DNA of 5,693 nucleotides. It comes from Spirochaetaceae bacterium. Its GTDB lineage: Bacteria; Spirochaetota; Spirochaetia; UBA9216. The stretch's first letter is position 1. Each line of letters opens with the position of its first letter. The notes below the pieces were generated by a model that was given only the letters and a program-made list of their open reading frames with translations, was not told the DNA's origin and made no database searches. Positions 1-5,693 of this stretch are shown one piece after another. The stretch is from contig JAQQAK010000065.1 in the NCBI GenBank assembly GCA_028527945.1, positions 1 through 5,693 of the forward strand, in the 5' to 3' direction. The position numbers and the translations under genes were made by a program.

Positions 1-1127
1 GAAAAAAAGGCTATGTTTTTATTGTAAATAAAAAAGGTGATATTGTTTTTCATCCAAGGCAGGATTTAATTTACAACAACCTTAAGCATGAAAATATAGA
101 CAAAATTCCAGATCAATCTGGAGGCTCTTTTATTGCTGATGTTGATGATTATAGAGTTTTATACACATATTCAAGGGCAGAGCTTACAGGCTGGATATCT
201 GTTGGTATTTCTTATACCAGCGAACTTTTCTTAAGTCGAAGCAAGCTTCAGTTTTATTTATGGGGAGTTATACTTGTATCTTTTATTTTTATAGTTATTT
301 TATCTTCGGTTTTATCAGCAAGAATTACCAAACCAATAGAAGAATTGCGTTCTTCAATGAAGCAGGTAGAGCAGGGAAATTTTGATATAGACATAACTGT
401 TGAATGTGCTCATGAGGTTCATAACCTTGCGGAAGATTGTAATATTGCCATAAAAAAAATAAGAGAGCTGATAACACAAATTCAGAAAGAGCAGGAATTA
501 AAACGTAAAAATGAGTTTAAGGCTCTACAGGCTCAGGTTAATCCTCATTTCCTTTATAATACACTCGATTCAATAATATGGCTCACTGAAAGCGGTAAAA
601 ATGATGATGCTGTTATAATGACAGAAAGTCTGGCCAGATTTTTTCGTTTAAGTCTTAGTAAGGGTGATGAAATTATAACAATTAGACAAATGATAGATCA
701 TATTTCGTGCTATTTATCTATTCAGAAAATGCGCTATAAATATACTCTTGATTATACTATTATGGTAAATCCTGAAATTTATAAATATTACACACTAAAA
801 CTTCTTCTTCAACCTCTGGTTGAAAATTCAATATATCATGGTCTCAAAAATCAAAAAGGAATAGGTCATATTATTGTTTCAGGAGATATCGAGGGGGGAA
901 TTATTAAATTTATTGTACGTGATGATGGGATTGGAATGCGTCCAGATCTTTTAAAAAAGGTTAGGGTCGGTGATTTTTCAGAGTTTACCGGCAGCGGAGT
1001 TGGACTTAGAAGTGTCGCTGAGCGTATTAAACTATTTTTTGGATATGAATATGGAATAGATTTTCCAGAACAGCCAGAAAAAGGTACAAGGATAATAATT
1101 CGACTTCCAATAATGGAGGAGCCATGA
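1..1127 (+). CDS. LytS/YesM-type sensor histidine kinase, 5'-truncated by the window edge
   Basis: This is a membrane sensor kinase that autophosphorylates on His and passes the phosphate to a response regulator not seen here. The frame is open from base 3 (first full codon) to TGA at 1125-1127, giving 374 residues; the true start is upstream. Counting residue 1 at base 3: residues 1-80 look like the end of a Cache-type extracytoplasmic domain ('GYVFIVNKKGDIVFHP' and 'GWISVGISYTSEL'). Residues 84-106 are a transmembrane helix. A HAMP linker follows, with 'ITKPIEEL'. The His_kinase domain carries phosphoacceptor His182 in 'NPHFLYNTLDS' (codon 546-548). The ATPase domain has the N box 'QPLVENSIYHG' (Asn275), G1 'DDGIGM' (307-312) and G2 'GSGVGL' (330-335). 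All catalytic motifs are intact. The FLYN-type His box places it with LytS/YesM kinases, which usually pair with LytTR or AraC-type (YesN) regulators. It overlaps or abuts the next gene, so the two are almost certainly co-translated. An internal TTG at 345 is not the start, because the frame continues upstream through HAMP and the membrane helix. Confidence 0.93.
   Translation, partial: KKGYVFIVNKKGDIVFHPRQDLIYNNLKHENIDKIPDQSGGSFIADVDDYRVLYTYSRAELTGWISVGISYTSELFLSRSKLQFYLWGVILVSFIFIVILSSVLSARITKPIEELRSSMKQVEQGNFDIDITVECAHEVHNLAEDCNIAIKKIRELITQIQKEQELKRKNEFKALQAQVNPHFLYNTLDSIIWLTESGKNDDAVIMTESLARFFRLSLSKGDEIITIRQMIDHISCYLSIQKMRYKYTLDYTIMVNPEIYKYYTLKLLLQPLVENSIYHGLKNQKGIGHIIVSGDIEGGIIKFIVRDDGIGMRPDLLKKVRVGDFSEFTGSGVGLRSVAERIKLFFGYEYGIDFPEQPEKGTRIIIRLPIMEEP
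1115..1120 (+). promoter_or_regulatory. Ribosome-binding site inside the kinase 3' end, for the anchored binding protein
   Basis: GGAGGA lies inside the last codons of the kinase gene. It is 3 nt from ATG 1124 and 9 nt from a second in-frame ATG at 1130. The spacing favours 1130 slightly, while 1124 gives the classic ATGA stop-start overlap. The two choices differ by two residues (Met-Lys). Confidence 0.7.
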
Positions 1128-2107
1128 AAATGAAAAAACACGCGGTTATGATCTCTATTATAGGAATTGCAATAATAGTTCTCTTGGGCTTATTTTATTC
1201 TTATCACGGAAGATTTATTAATAAAGAAAATGAAACAGGCAAAGTTGTTCTAATAATGAAAACTATAGAACGGGTTTCTCAGTTCTGGATATCTCTTGAA
1301 AGAGGAGCTATTCAGGCGTCAGAAGATTTCGGCCTTTCTATTCAGGTTACAGGTTCTGATGATGAAGATAATATTGATATGCAGATCAATTTAATGGATG
1401 AAGTCATAAAAAGTAAACCTGATGTTATCCTTCTTGCCGCAGCCGACTATAAAAGGCTTGTTGCTCCAGTTAAAGACGCAATTGCTGCCGGAATTGACGT
1501 TATTACAGTTGATTCTTTTATCGAAACAGATGATGCTGTTTGCGAAATTGGAACAGCCAATTATGAGATAGGTCGAAAACTTGGCCAGTTTATTTTTGAC
1601 AATACAGAAAAAGATTCTCTGGTTCTTATTGTCAGTTATGTAAAAGAAAGTTCTACTGCTATAGAGAGAGAGGAAGGCTGCAGGGCTGTTTTGGGTGATG
1701 ATTATAGAATCTGCGGCCCTGTATATAATTACAATATAGTTGATACTGCTCATGAGGATACACTTGGTATGCTTAGAGAAAATCCTGAAATCTCTATTGT
1801 TGTTGCGTTGAATGAATACTCGGCACGTGGAGCCCTTCGCGCAATAATCGACTCAGGCCGGAGCGAGGATATTTTCTTTGTATCTGTAGATAGTGATTAC
1901 GATATAATTCACGCAATTGAGAATGGTATAATTGCCGCCACCGTTGTGCAAAAGCCGTATAGTATGGGTTATCTTTCTGTAAAAGCTGCTTACGAATTAA
2001 TTGAAGGGAAGAGTGAGCCTTCCCGAATTGATACAGGTTCTGTTTTAATTACACTTGAAAATATGTACGAACCAGCTAATCAAAAGCTTCTTTTTCCCCT
2101 TGAATAA
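1124..2107 (+). CDS. Membrane-anchored sugar-binding protein (Peripla_BP_4 type), likely partner of the sensor kinase
   Basis: A 327-residue periplasmic-binding-protein-like protein. The N-terminus is basic (MKMKKH) and followed by a hydrophobic helix at about residues 7-27. There is no Cys lipobox and no clear AxA cleavage site, so it is best read as an uncleaved signal anchor with the binding domain outside. The type I fold shows family hallmarks: 'QFWISLERGA' in the first strand-helix, 'KPDVILLAAAD', 'AAGIDVITVDS', 'IGTANYEIGRKLG', and near the end 'VSVDSD', 'VVQKPYSMGYLSVKAAYELIEGK' and 'IDTGSVLITLENM'. These are typical of ribose/xylose-class binding proteins. The ligand cannot be read from sequence. 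It follows the kinase with an ATGA overlap (or a 2-nt gap if Met3 at 1130 is the start) and precedes a complete binding protein of the transporter. This suggests a sensory rather than a transport role, as for XylFII, which binds a LytS kinase in Clostridium. That role is inference; the fold assignment is firm. The alternative is a second transport binding protein. Confidence 0.88.
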   Translation: MKMKKHAVMISIIGIAIIVLLGLFYSYHGRFINKENETGKVVLIMKTIERVSQFWISLERGAIQASEDFGLSIQVTGSDDEDNIDMQINLMDEVIKSKPDVILLAAADYKRLVAPVKDAIAAGIDVITVDSFIETDDAVCEIGTANYEIGRKLGQFIFDNTEKDSLVLIVSYVKESSTAIEREEGCRAVLGDDYRICGPVYNYNIVDTAHEDTLGMLRENPEISIVVALNEYSARGALRAIIDSGRSEDIFFVSVDSDYDIIHAIENGIIAATVVQKPYSMGYLSVKAAYELIEGKSEPSRIDTGSVLITLENMYEPANQKLLFPLE

Positions 2108-2199
2108 ATAATTTTGTGTAAGAATTTTAACTTTTTGTTCATATTTCTTAATTTTCAATTACAACTTTGGGAGTTACCATAATATTACAAAAGTTTTAG

Positions 2200-2213
2200 T
2201 CCGTATTTACGGA
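2200..2213. repeat. Perfect inverted repeat TCCGTA-TT-TACGGA, operator or hairpin candidate
   Basis: Six-base arms match exactly around a 2-base centre, in an otherwise AT-rich leader. It ends 7 bases before the mglB ribosome-binding site. It could be an operator for a dimeric regulator. A 2-base loop is too tight for a good RNA hairpin unless the inner pairs open. The repeat itself is directly visible; its function is unknown. Confidence 0.5.
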
Positions 2214-2220
2214 TATTTCT

Positions 2221-2227
2221 AGGAGGA
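2221..2227 (+). promoter_or_regulatory. Strong ribosome-binding site of mglB
   Basis: AGGAGGA is a near-perfect Shine-Dalgarno sequence, 4 nt from ATG 2232. It is the strongest site in the window, in keeping with high binding-protein output, and it fixes the mglB start ahead of a clear signal peptide. Confidence 0.85.
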
Positions 2228-2231
2228 AAAA

Positions 2232-3341
2232 ATGAAAAGGATTTTTGTACTAATGCTTGCGTTAGTTCTCGCCGGAGGGTTTGTTTTTGCAAACGGCGGT
2301 CAGGAAGGTGACAGTGACAAGGTTGTTATTGGTGCTCTCATAAGAAACACTGATGAGCAGTTTGTTGCGGACTATGCCGCAAACCTTAAACTTCTTGCAG
2401 AGAATGCAGGCGTTACTTTGAAGCTTCAGGATTCAAGAGGCGATATGGCTATGCAGCTTGATCAGATGAATACGCTTCTTTCACAAGGTGTAAAATATTT
2501 TGTAATTGTTTCTAATACAACTGAAGCAACAGCAGATATGGCTAAAGCAATTAATGCCAAAGGCGGCGGAGCTGCTTTCTCAAATATTCAGCCCTCAGTT
2601 GATGCTCTTAAAGTCGGTCCTAATTTCTACCTTGCTTCTTCGCCTGAATCAGTAGCTGGTCAGATTCAGGCAAAGATTCTTGTTGATTATTTTAAAGCAC
2701 ATCCTGAAAAAATGAAAAACGGTGATCCTGACGCTATTGATGCTATTTGTATTTATGGTCAGCTTGGACATCCTGCTCAGGTTTACAGAACAAATGCTGT
2801 TCTTGGCGGAATAAAAGATGCTGGTTATAAACTTAATATAGTTGCTGAAGATACAGCAAACTGGAAACCAGATGAAGCTCAGCAGAAAATGGACACATGG
2901 CTTTCTGCTTATAGTGGACAGTTTGATGTTGTTATTGCAAATAACGATGGAATGGCTCTTGGAGCTGTAGAATCACTTCTAACACATAAATATACAGACG
3001 ATCCTAATGATCCTACAGTAGATCTTGATGGAGACGGTATTGTTCTTTCAGTCCCAGTTGTTGGTGTAGATGCTACTCAGGTTGCTGTTACATCAATGGC
3101 AGAAAAAAAGCTTTATGCAACAGTTCTTCAGGACGCAAAAGGCCAGTCTCAGACTGCCTTTGATCTTGCTTATATGATGGCAACAGAAGGTTCCGCAACA
3201 GGAAAACCTGCTGGCGGAATTACACCTCTTACATCACCTATCGCAGAATCTCCGGCAGATGATCCTGCTGTAATTGGACAGTGTTACCTTGTTCCTTTCA
3301 AGGCTGTCACAATGGATAATTACAAAGACTTTTTGGAATAG
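2232..3341 (+). CDS. mglB: Galactose/glucose-type ABC transporter substrate-binding protein MglB
   Basis: A 369-residue exported sugar-binding protein that delivers hexose to the MglC/MglA importer. Residues 1-20 form a signal peptide with a type I cleavage site (FVFA|NGG); there is no lipobox Cys. The mature part aligns, from my memory of E. coli MglB, along its length: 'GHPAQVYRT', 'DTANW', 'KMDTWLSA', 'VVIANNDGMALGAVESL', 'PVVGVDAT', 'TAFDLAYMMA'. Equivalents of the E. coli pocket residues: Phe16 is F44, Asn91 is N118, His152 is H180, Arg158 is R186, Trp183 is W211, Asn211 is N238 and Asp236 is D280. Three differ: Asp14 is E42, Asp154 is A182 and Asn256 is Q300. The canonical Ca loop region (about 163-171) is only partly kept, while an insertion at about 255-274 carries 'DLDGDGIVL'. 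It is longer than E. coli MglB (332 aa). It is followed by a hairpin terminator and then mglA. The family call is firm. The exact sugar is not certain given the pocket changes. Confidence 0.93.
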   Translation: MKRIFVLMLALVLAGGFVFANGGQEGDSDKVVIGALIRNTDEQFVADYAANLKLLAENAGVTLKLQDSRGDMAMQLDQMNTLLSQGVKYFVIVSNTTEATADMAKAINAKGGGAAFSNIQPSVDALKVGPNFYLASSPESVAGQIQAKILVDYFKAHPEKMKNGDPDAIDAICIYGQLGHPAQVYRTNAVLGGIKDAGYKLNIVAEDTANWKPDEAQQKMDTWLSAYSGQFDVVIANNDGMALGAVESLLTHKYTDDPNDPTVDLDGDGIVLSVPVVGVDATQVAVTSMAEKKLYATVLQDAKGQSQTAFDLAYMMATEGSATGKPAGGITPLTSPIAESPADDPAVIGQCYLVPFKAVTMDNYKDFLE

Positions 3342-3364
3342 GTTTTTCAACTATAAAATAATAT

Positions 3365-3394
3365 AGCAGCGGAACAATTTTTCCGCTGCTTTTT
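3365..3394 (+). terminator. Intrinsic terminator/attenuator after mglB
   Basis: A perfect 10-bp stem (AGCAGCGGAA with TTCCGCTGCT, 6 G-C pairs) has a 6-base loop CAATTT and is followed directly by TTTT. It begins 23 bases past the mglB stop. As mglA follows in the same direction with no convincing promoter between, it probably acts as a partial terminator that makes mglB transcript more abundant than mglA/mglC. Confidence 0.9.
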
Positions 3395-3480
3395 CTACTA
3401 TGACATTATAGTCGTGATTTTAGAATCTTTGAGACTGCAAGTTTCTTTGTTTTGAAATTGCCTCTAAAGGATAAACATTT

Positions 3481-4995
3481 ATGAGCAATCAGGAATATAT
3501 CCTGGAAATGAAAAATATAACAAAATCATTTCCGGGCGTTAAGGCTCTGGACGATGTTACGCTTAAAATACGTCCCGGACAGGTTCACGCGCTTATGGGT
3601 GAAAACGGTGCTGGAAAATCAACCCTGATGAAATGTCTTTTTGGTATGTATAAAGAAGATGCTGGAGAAATATATCTAAATGGCGAGAGGGTAAATTTCC
3701 ACAGCACAAAAGACGCACTGGAACATGGTGTGTCCATGATTCATCAGGAATTGTCAAATGTCCCAGATCGTCCAGTTATGGAAAATCTATGGTTAGGAAG
3801 AGAGCCTCTTCATCAGGTAGGTCCTTTAAAGTTCGTGGATCATAAAAAAATGTTTAATGATACCAAAGAACTTATGGCTAAACTTGAGATGGATATTCCT
3901 CCAAGAGTAAGCATGAGAACATTATCAATTTCACATCAGCAGACATGTGAGATAGCAAAAGCTGTTTCTTATAATGCTTCTGTTGTTGTTATGGATGAGC
4001 CCACCTCTTCGTTATCAGAGAAAGAAGTTTCGCATCTTTTCAGGATAATTCGAACACTTAAGGATGAGGGCGTAGCTGTAATCTATATATCGCATAAGAT
4101 GAGCGAAATATTTCAAATTTCAGATGAAGTTTCAGTAATGAGAGACGGCTGCCTTATAGCAACCAAGCCAAGTTCAGAAATGGATGACAATTCACTTATC
4201 AATTTAATGGTAGGACGTGATATGAGTCATAGATTTCCAACAGTCGAATCTGTGCCTGGAGATGTCTGTTTAAAAGTTGAAGGTCTTACTTCTGTAGTTC
4301 CAGACTCTTTTAAGGATGTGTCTTTTGAACTTAGAAAAGGAGAAATCCTTGGAATAGGCGGGCTTGTAGGAGCACAGCGTACAGAACTTGTAGAAGCTAT
4401 TTTTGGATTAAGAGGAATAGCTTCTGGTGATATATATATAAATAATAAAAAGATAGATATCAAATCTCCGCAGGATGCCATAAAAAATGGAGTTGGTCTA
4501 ATTACAGAAGATCGCCGCGGGTCAGGAATCTTTCCTCTTCTATCTATTATTGATAATACTTGTATGTCTTCTTTGGATGGGTATAGGAACAAGATGGGCC
4601 TTCTTGACCATAAGAGGATTTATACAGATATTGTAAAATCAAACAAACAGCTTAGGACAAAAACTCCAACTTATCAAACCAGAATACAGAATTTATCAGG
4701 TGGTAATCAGCAAAAGGTAATTGTTGCCAGATGGATGATGATAACTCCTGATATTCTGATAATGGATGAGCCTACACGTGGAATTGATGTAGGCGCCAAA
4801 TTTGAAATCTACTGTATTATGGCTGATCTGGTTAAGAGTGGAAAGGCTGTTATCATGGTTTCTTCGGAGATGCCGGAGCTTATTGGAATGTCACATAGAA
4901 TTATGGTTCTTTGTAATGGTAAAAAGACTGGAACCCTAAGTAAAGAAGACGCAAGTCAGGAAAGTATAATGAGGCTGGCTGCCCAGTTTGATTAA
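3481..4995 (+). CDS. mglA: Galactose/glucose-type ABC transporter double ATPase MglA
   Basis: A cytoplasmic ATPase of 504 residues with two fused ABC domains, close to E. coli MglA (506); it drives sugar import through MglC. Domain 1 has Walker A 'GENGAGKST' (40-48), signature-like 'LSISHQQ' (148-154), Walker B 'VVVMDEPTSS' (Asp172, Glu173) and H-loop 'YISHKM'. Domain 2 has a degenerate P-loop 'GGLVGAQRTEL' (from about 293) lacking the GK[ST] triplet, an intact signature 'LSGGNQQ' (405-411), Walker B 'ILIMDEPTRGID' (Asp429, Glu430) and 'SSEMPEL' where a switch His would sit. This asymmetry is normal for MglA/RbsA/XylG proteins, so only one consensus ATP site is expected. ATG 3481 has AAAGGA at 3466-3471, 9 nt upstream. 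The choice of mgl over rbs/xyl rests mainly on the adjacent MglB and on 'GLVGAQRTEL'. The 139-base gap before it holds the mglB terminator and no clear promoter. Confidence 0.93.
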   Translation: MSNQEYILEMKNITKSFPGVKALDDVTLKIRPGQVHALMGENGAGKSTLMKCLFGMYKEDAGEIYLNGERVNFHSTKDALEHGVSMIHQELSNVPDRPVMENLWLGREPLHQVGPLKFVDHKKMFNDTKELMAKLEMDIPPRVSMRTLSISHQQTCEIAKAVSYNASVVVMDEPTSSLSEKEVSHLFRIIRTLKDEGVAVIYISHKMSEIFQISDEVSVMRDGCLIATKPSSEMDDNSLINLMVGRDMSHRFPTVESVPGDVCLKVEGLTSVVPDSFKDVSFELRKGEILGIGGLVGAQRTELVEAIFGLRGIASGDIYINNKKIDIKSPQDAIKNGVGLITEDRRGSGIFPLLSIIDNTCMSSLDGYRNKMGLLDHKRIYTDIVKSNKQLRTKTPTYQTRIQNLSGGNQQKVIVARWMMITPDILIMDEPTRGIDVGAKFEIYCIMADLVKSGKAVIMVSSEMPELIGMSHRIMVLCNGKKTGTLSKEDASQESIMRLAAQFD

Positions 4996-5012
4996 ACAGA
5001 TACGGATTATTT

Positions 5013-5039
5013 TGAAGTATAGAGAACATACTTCATTTT
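5013..5039 (+). terminator. Weak terminator-like hairpin between mglA and mglC
   Basis: Eight-base arms TGAAGTAT (5013-5020) and ATACTTCA (5028-5035) pair perfectly around a 7-base loop and are followed by TTTT (5036-5039). Only 2 of 8 pairs are G-C, so it should be a leaky terminator or a 3'-end stabilising/processing hairpin. It lies in the 107-base gap between mglA and mglC, longer than expected for tightly coupled transporter genes. Confidence 0.5.
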
Positions 5040-5089
5040 CAAAGACCGTCATCTAATCTGCTTTGCAGCTTTTGGCGGAAACTTTATAT

Positions 5090-5095
5090 AGGAGA
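5090..5095 (+). promoter_or_regulatory. Ribosome-binding site of mglC
   Basis: AGGAGA lies 7 nt before GTG 5103. It decides the start: no ATG occurs in this frame until deep within the first membrane helix. Confidence 0.8.
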
Positions 5096-5102
5096 AATTG
5101 TA

Positions 5103-5693
5103 GTGAATCAGAAAGCAAGTAGTGACGCTATTAAACAAAGTTCACTCGATAAGATAAAAGGGTCTTTTTCAAAGCATACGACCCTGTATATTTTTGTTTT
5201 AATGCTCATAGTTTTGGGCATTCTTACTAATGGAGGCTCTTTAAGGTTAGAGTCGTTTCAGAATCTATTAATTGCCGAGGCTGTCCGGGCATTTGCTGCG
5301 CTTGGTGTCGGTATGATAATCATAACATGGGGGATAGATCTTTCTATTGGTCAGGTTGTTGGACTTGCTGCCTGTGTTTCTGCGTCTTTTGCACAAAACC
5401 CTGATTATAGTCAGGCTTTGTATGCCGGAGTAGATTTTCCTTTGATAGTTCCTATATTGTCGGGGGTAATAATTGGCGCAATTTTTGGGTTGTTTAATGG
5501 CCTTCTTGTTGCTTATGGAAAGCTTCATCCATTTATTGCAACATTAGGTTCAATGTCTATTGCCTCTGGACTTCAGCTTATTTATACAAAAGCCTCTACT
5601 GTTGGAAATCTGAAGAATGCTTATAAGGGCATTTCTCAGGGATTTTTGGGGCCTTTTCCAAACCTCTTTATTTTGGTTGCTATCGCCGCCTTT
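5103..5693 (+). CDS. mglC: Galactose/glucose-type ABC transporter permease MglC, 3'-truncated by the window edge
   Basis: The first 197 residues of an integral membrane permease (BPD_transp_2 family; E. coli MglC is 336 aa); the frame is open to the last base. It starts at GTG with a good ribosome-binding site. Residues 1-25 are a polar cytoplasmic tail and about 27-42 the first membrane helix ('LYIFVLMLIVLGIL'). The family motif 'GIDLSIGQVVGLAA' begins at residue 77. Further hydrophobic spans lie near 'IVPILSGVIIGAIFGLFNGLLVAYG'-type sequence (around 115-139, interrupted by small residues). The conserved 'KLHPFIATLGSMSIASGL' loop starts at residue 140, matching the 'PFI.TLG' motif of ribose/galactose/xylose permeases. 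The motif usually written TGGIDLS reads TWGIDLS here (Trp76). It forms the channel with MglA bound on the cytoplasmic side. The family is certain; mgl rather than rbs/xyl is inferred from its neighbours. Confidence 0.92.
   Translation, partial: MNQKASSDAIKQSSLDKIKGSFSKHTTLYIFVLMLIVLGILTNGGSLRLESFQNLLIAEAVRAFAALGVGMIIITWGIDLSIGQVVGLAACVSASFAQNPDYSQALYAGVDFPLIVPILSGVIIGAIFGLFNGLLVAYGKLHPFIATLGSMSIASGLQLIYTKASTVGNLKNAYKGISQGFLGPFPNLFILVAIAAF

Larger units (their letters stand above)
2108..2231 (+). promoter_or_regulatory. Leader/promoter region of mglB
   Basis: This 124-base AT-rich gap between the anchored binding protein and mglB is the only sizeable noncoding stretch before the transporter genes, so a regulated promoter is expected here. 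CATAAT at 2178-2183 matches the -10 consensus at 5 of 6 positions, but no good -35 box lies 16-18 bases upstream, which would fit an activator-dependent promoter. No terminator-like hairpin follows the upstream gene, so readthrough from the sensor genes is also possible. The promoter position is a guess. Confidence 0.4.

Noticed and set aside
345..1127. Treating the kinase as a complete 260-residue protein starting at TTG 345
   Set aside because: The frame is open upstream to the window edge and encodes a membrane helix, HAMP start and sensor domain, so 345 is internal.
866..1141. Open frame on the - strand opposite the kinase ATPase domain
   Set aside because: It is antisense to well-conserved kinase motifs, with no domain or ribosome-binding site. 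The - strand frames at 1391-1753, 4227-4592 and 5268-5528 are rejected for the same reason.
2119..2150. TAAGAA ... TTCTTA inverted repeat in the mglB leader
   Set aside because: Short AT-rich arms 20 bases apart in an AT-rich region are not distinguishable from chance.
3397..3412. Small inverted repeat ACTAT-N6-ATAGT after the mglB terminator
   Set aside because: Five-base AT-rich arms are expected by chance here, and no function is suggested by position.
4351..4386. Degenerate second P-loop of MglA as a sign of a broken gene
   Set aside because: Loss of the GK[ST] in the second ABC domain is normal for MglA/RbsA/XylG-family ATPases, and the frame is intact.
5058..5068. CTGC-TTT-GCAG mini-hairpin before mglC
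   Set aside because: Four-base arms with a 3-base loop are too short to call. It lies between the larger hairpin and the ribosome-binding site without further support.
2232..5693. Ribose (rbs) or xylose (xyl) transporter instead of mgl
   Set aside because: The binding protein matches MglB at most pocket positions and in blocks such as 'VVIANND' and 'PVVGVDAT', which favours the galactose/glucose type.

Overview
The window is AT-rich and every gene lies on the + strand. It holds part of a sugar-responsive locus: a cell-surface sensing pair followed by a galactose/glucose-type (Mgl) ABC importer. The MglB signal peptide ending in 'FVFANGGQE', the AT-rich coding and the gene content suggest a spirochaete of the Treponema type. 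That is a judgement from sequence style, not a proven placement; an AT-rich Firmicute is the main alternative.

Layout: (1) 1-1127 is the 3' part of a LytS/YesM-type sensor histidine kinase whose start lies outside the window. The part present shows the end of an extracytoplasmic Cache-like sensor domain, one membrane helix, HAMP, the phosphoacceptor-His domain and the ATPase domain. (2) 1124-2107 encodes a membrane-anchored Peripla_BP_4-type sugar-binding protein with an uncleaved N-terminal helix, translationally coupled or nearly so to the kinase. (3) 2108-2231 is a leader region with a perfect 6+6 inverted repeat just before a strong ribosome-binding site. (4) 2232-3341 is mglB, the soluble sugar-binding protein. 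(5) 3365-3394 is a strong intrinsic terminator-like hairpin. (6) 3481-4995 is mglA, the double ABC ATPase. (7) 5013-5039 is a second, weaker hairpin followed by T residues. (8) 5103 to the window end is the 5' part of mglC, the permease, starting at GTG and running off the edge.

How it fits together: MglB captures a hexose outside the membrane, MglC moves it across and MglA powers the transport. The kinase and anchored binding protein resemble the XylFII-LytS D-xylose sensor of Clostridium, in which a tethered binding protein presents sugar to a LytS kinase and a YesN-type regulator switches on the neighbouring sugar transporter. By inference the pair here controls mglBAC, with the response regulator outside the window. 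The hairpins after mglB and mglA would give graded expression, mglB highest, as expected for a binding protein needed in excess.

The points most worth a second look are this sensor-transporter coupling, a Ca-binding-loop-like insertion and altered sugar-pocket residues in MglB, and the palindrome in front of mglB.
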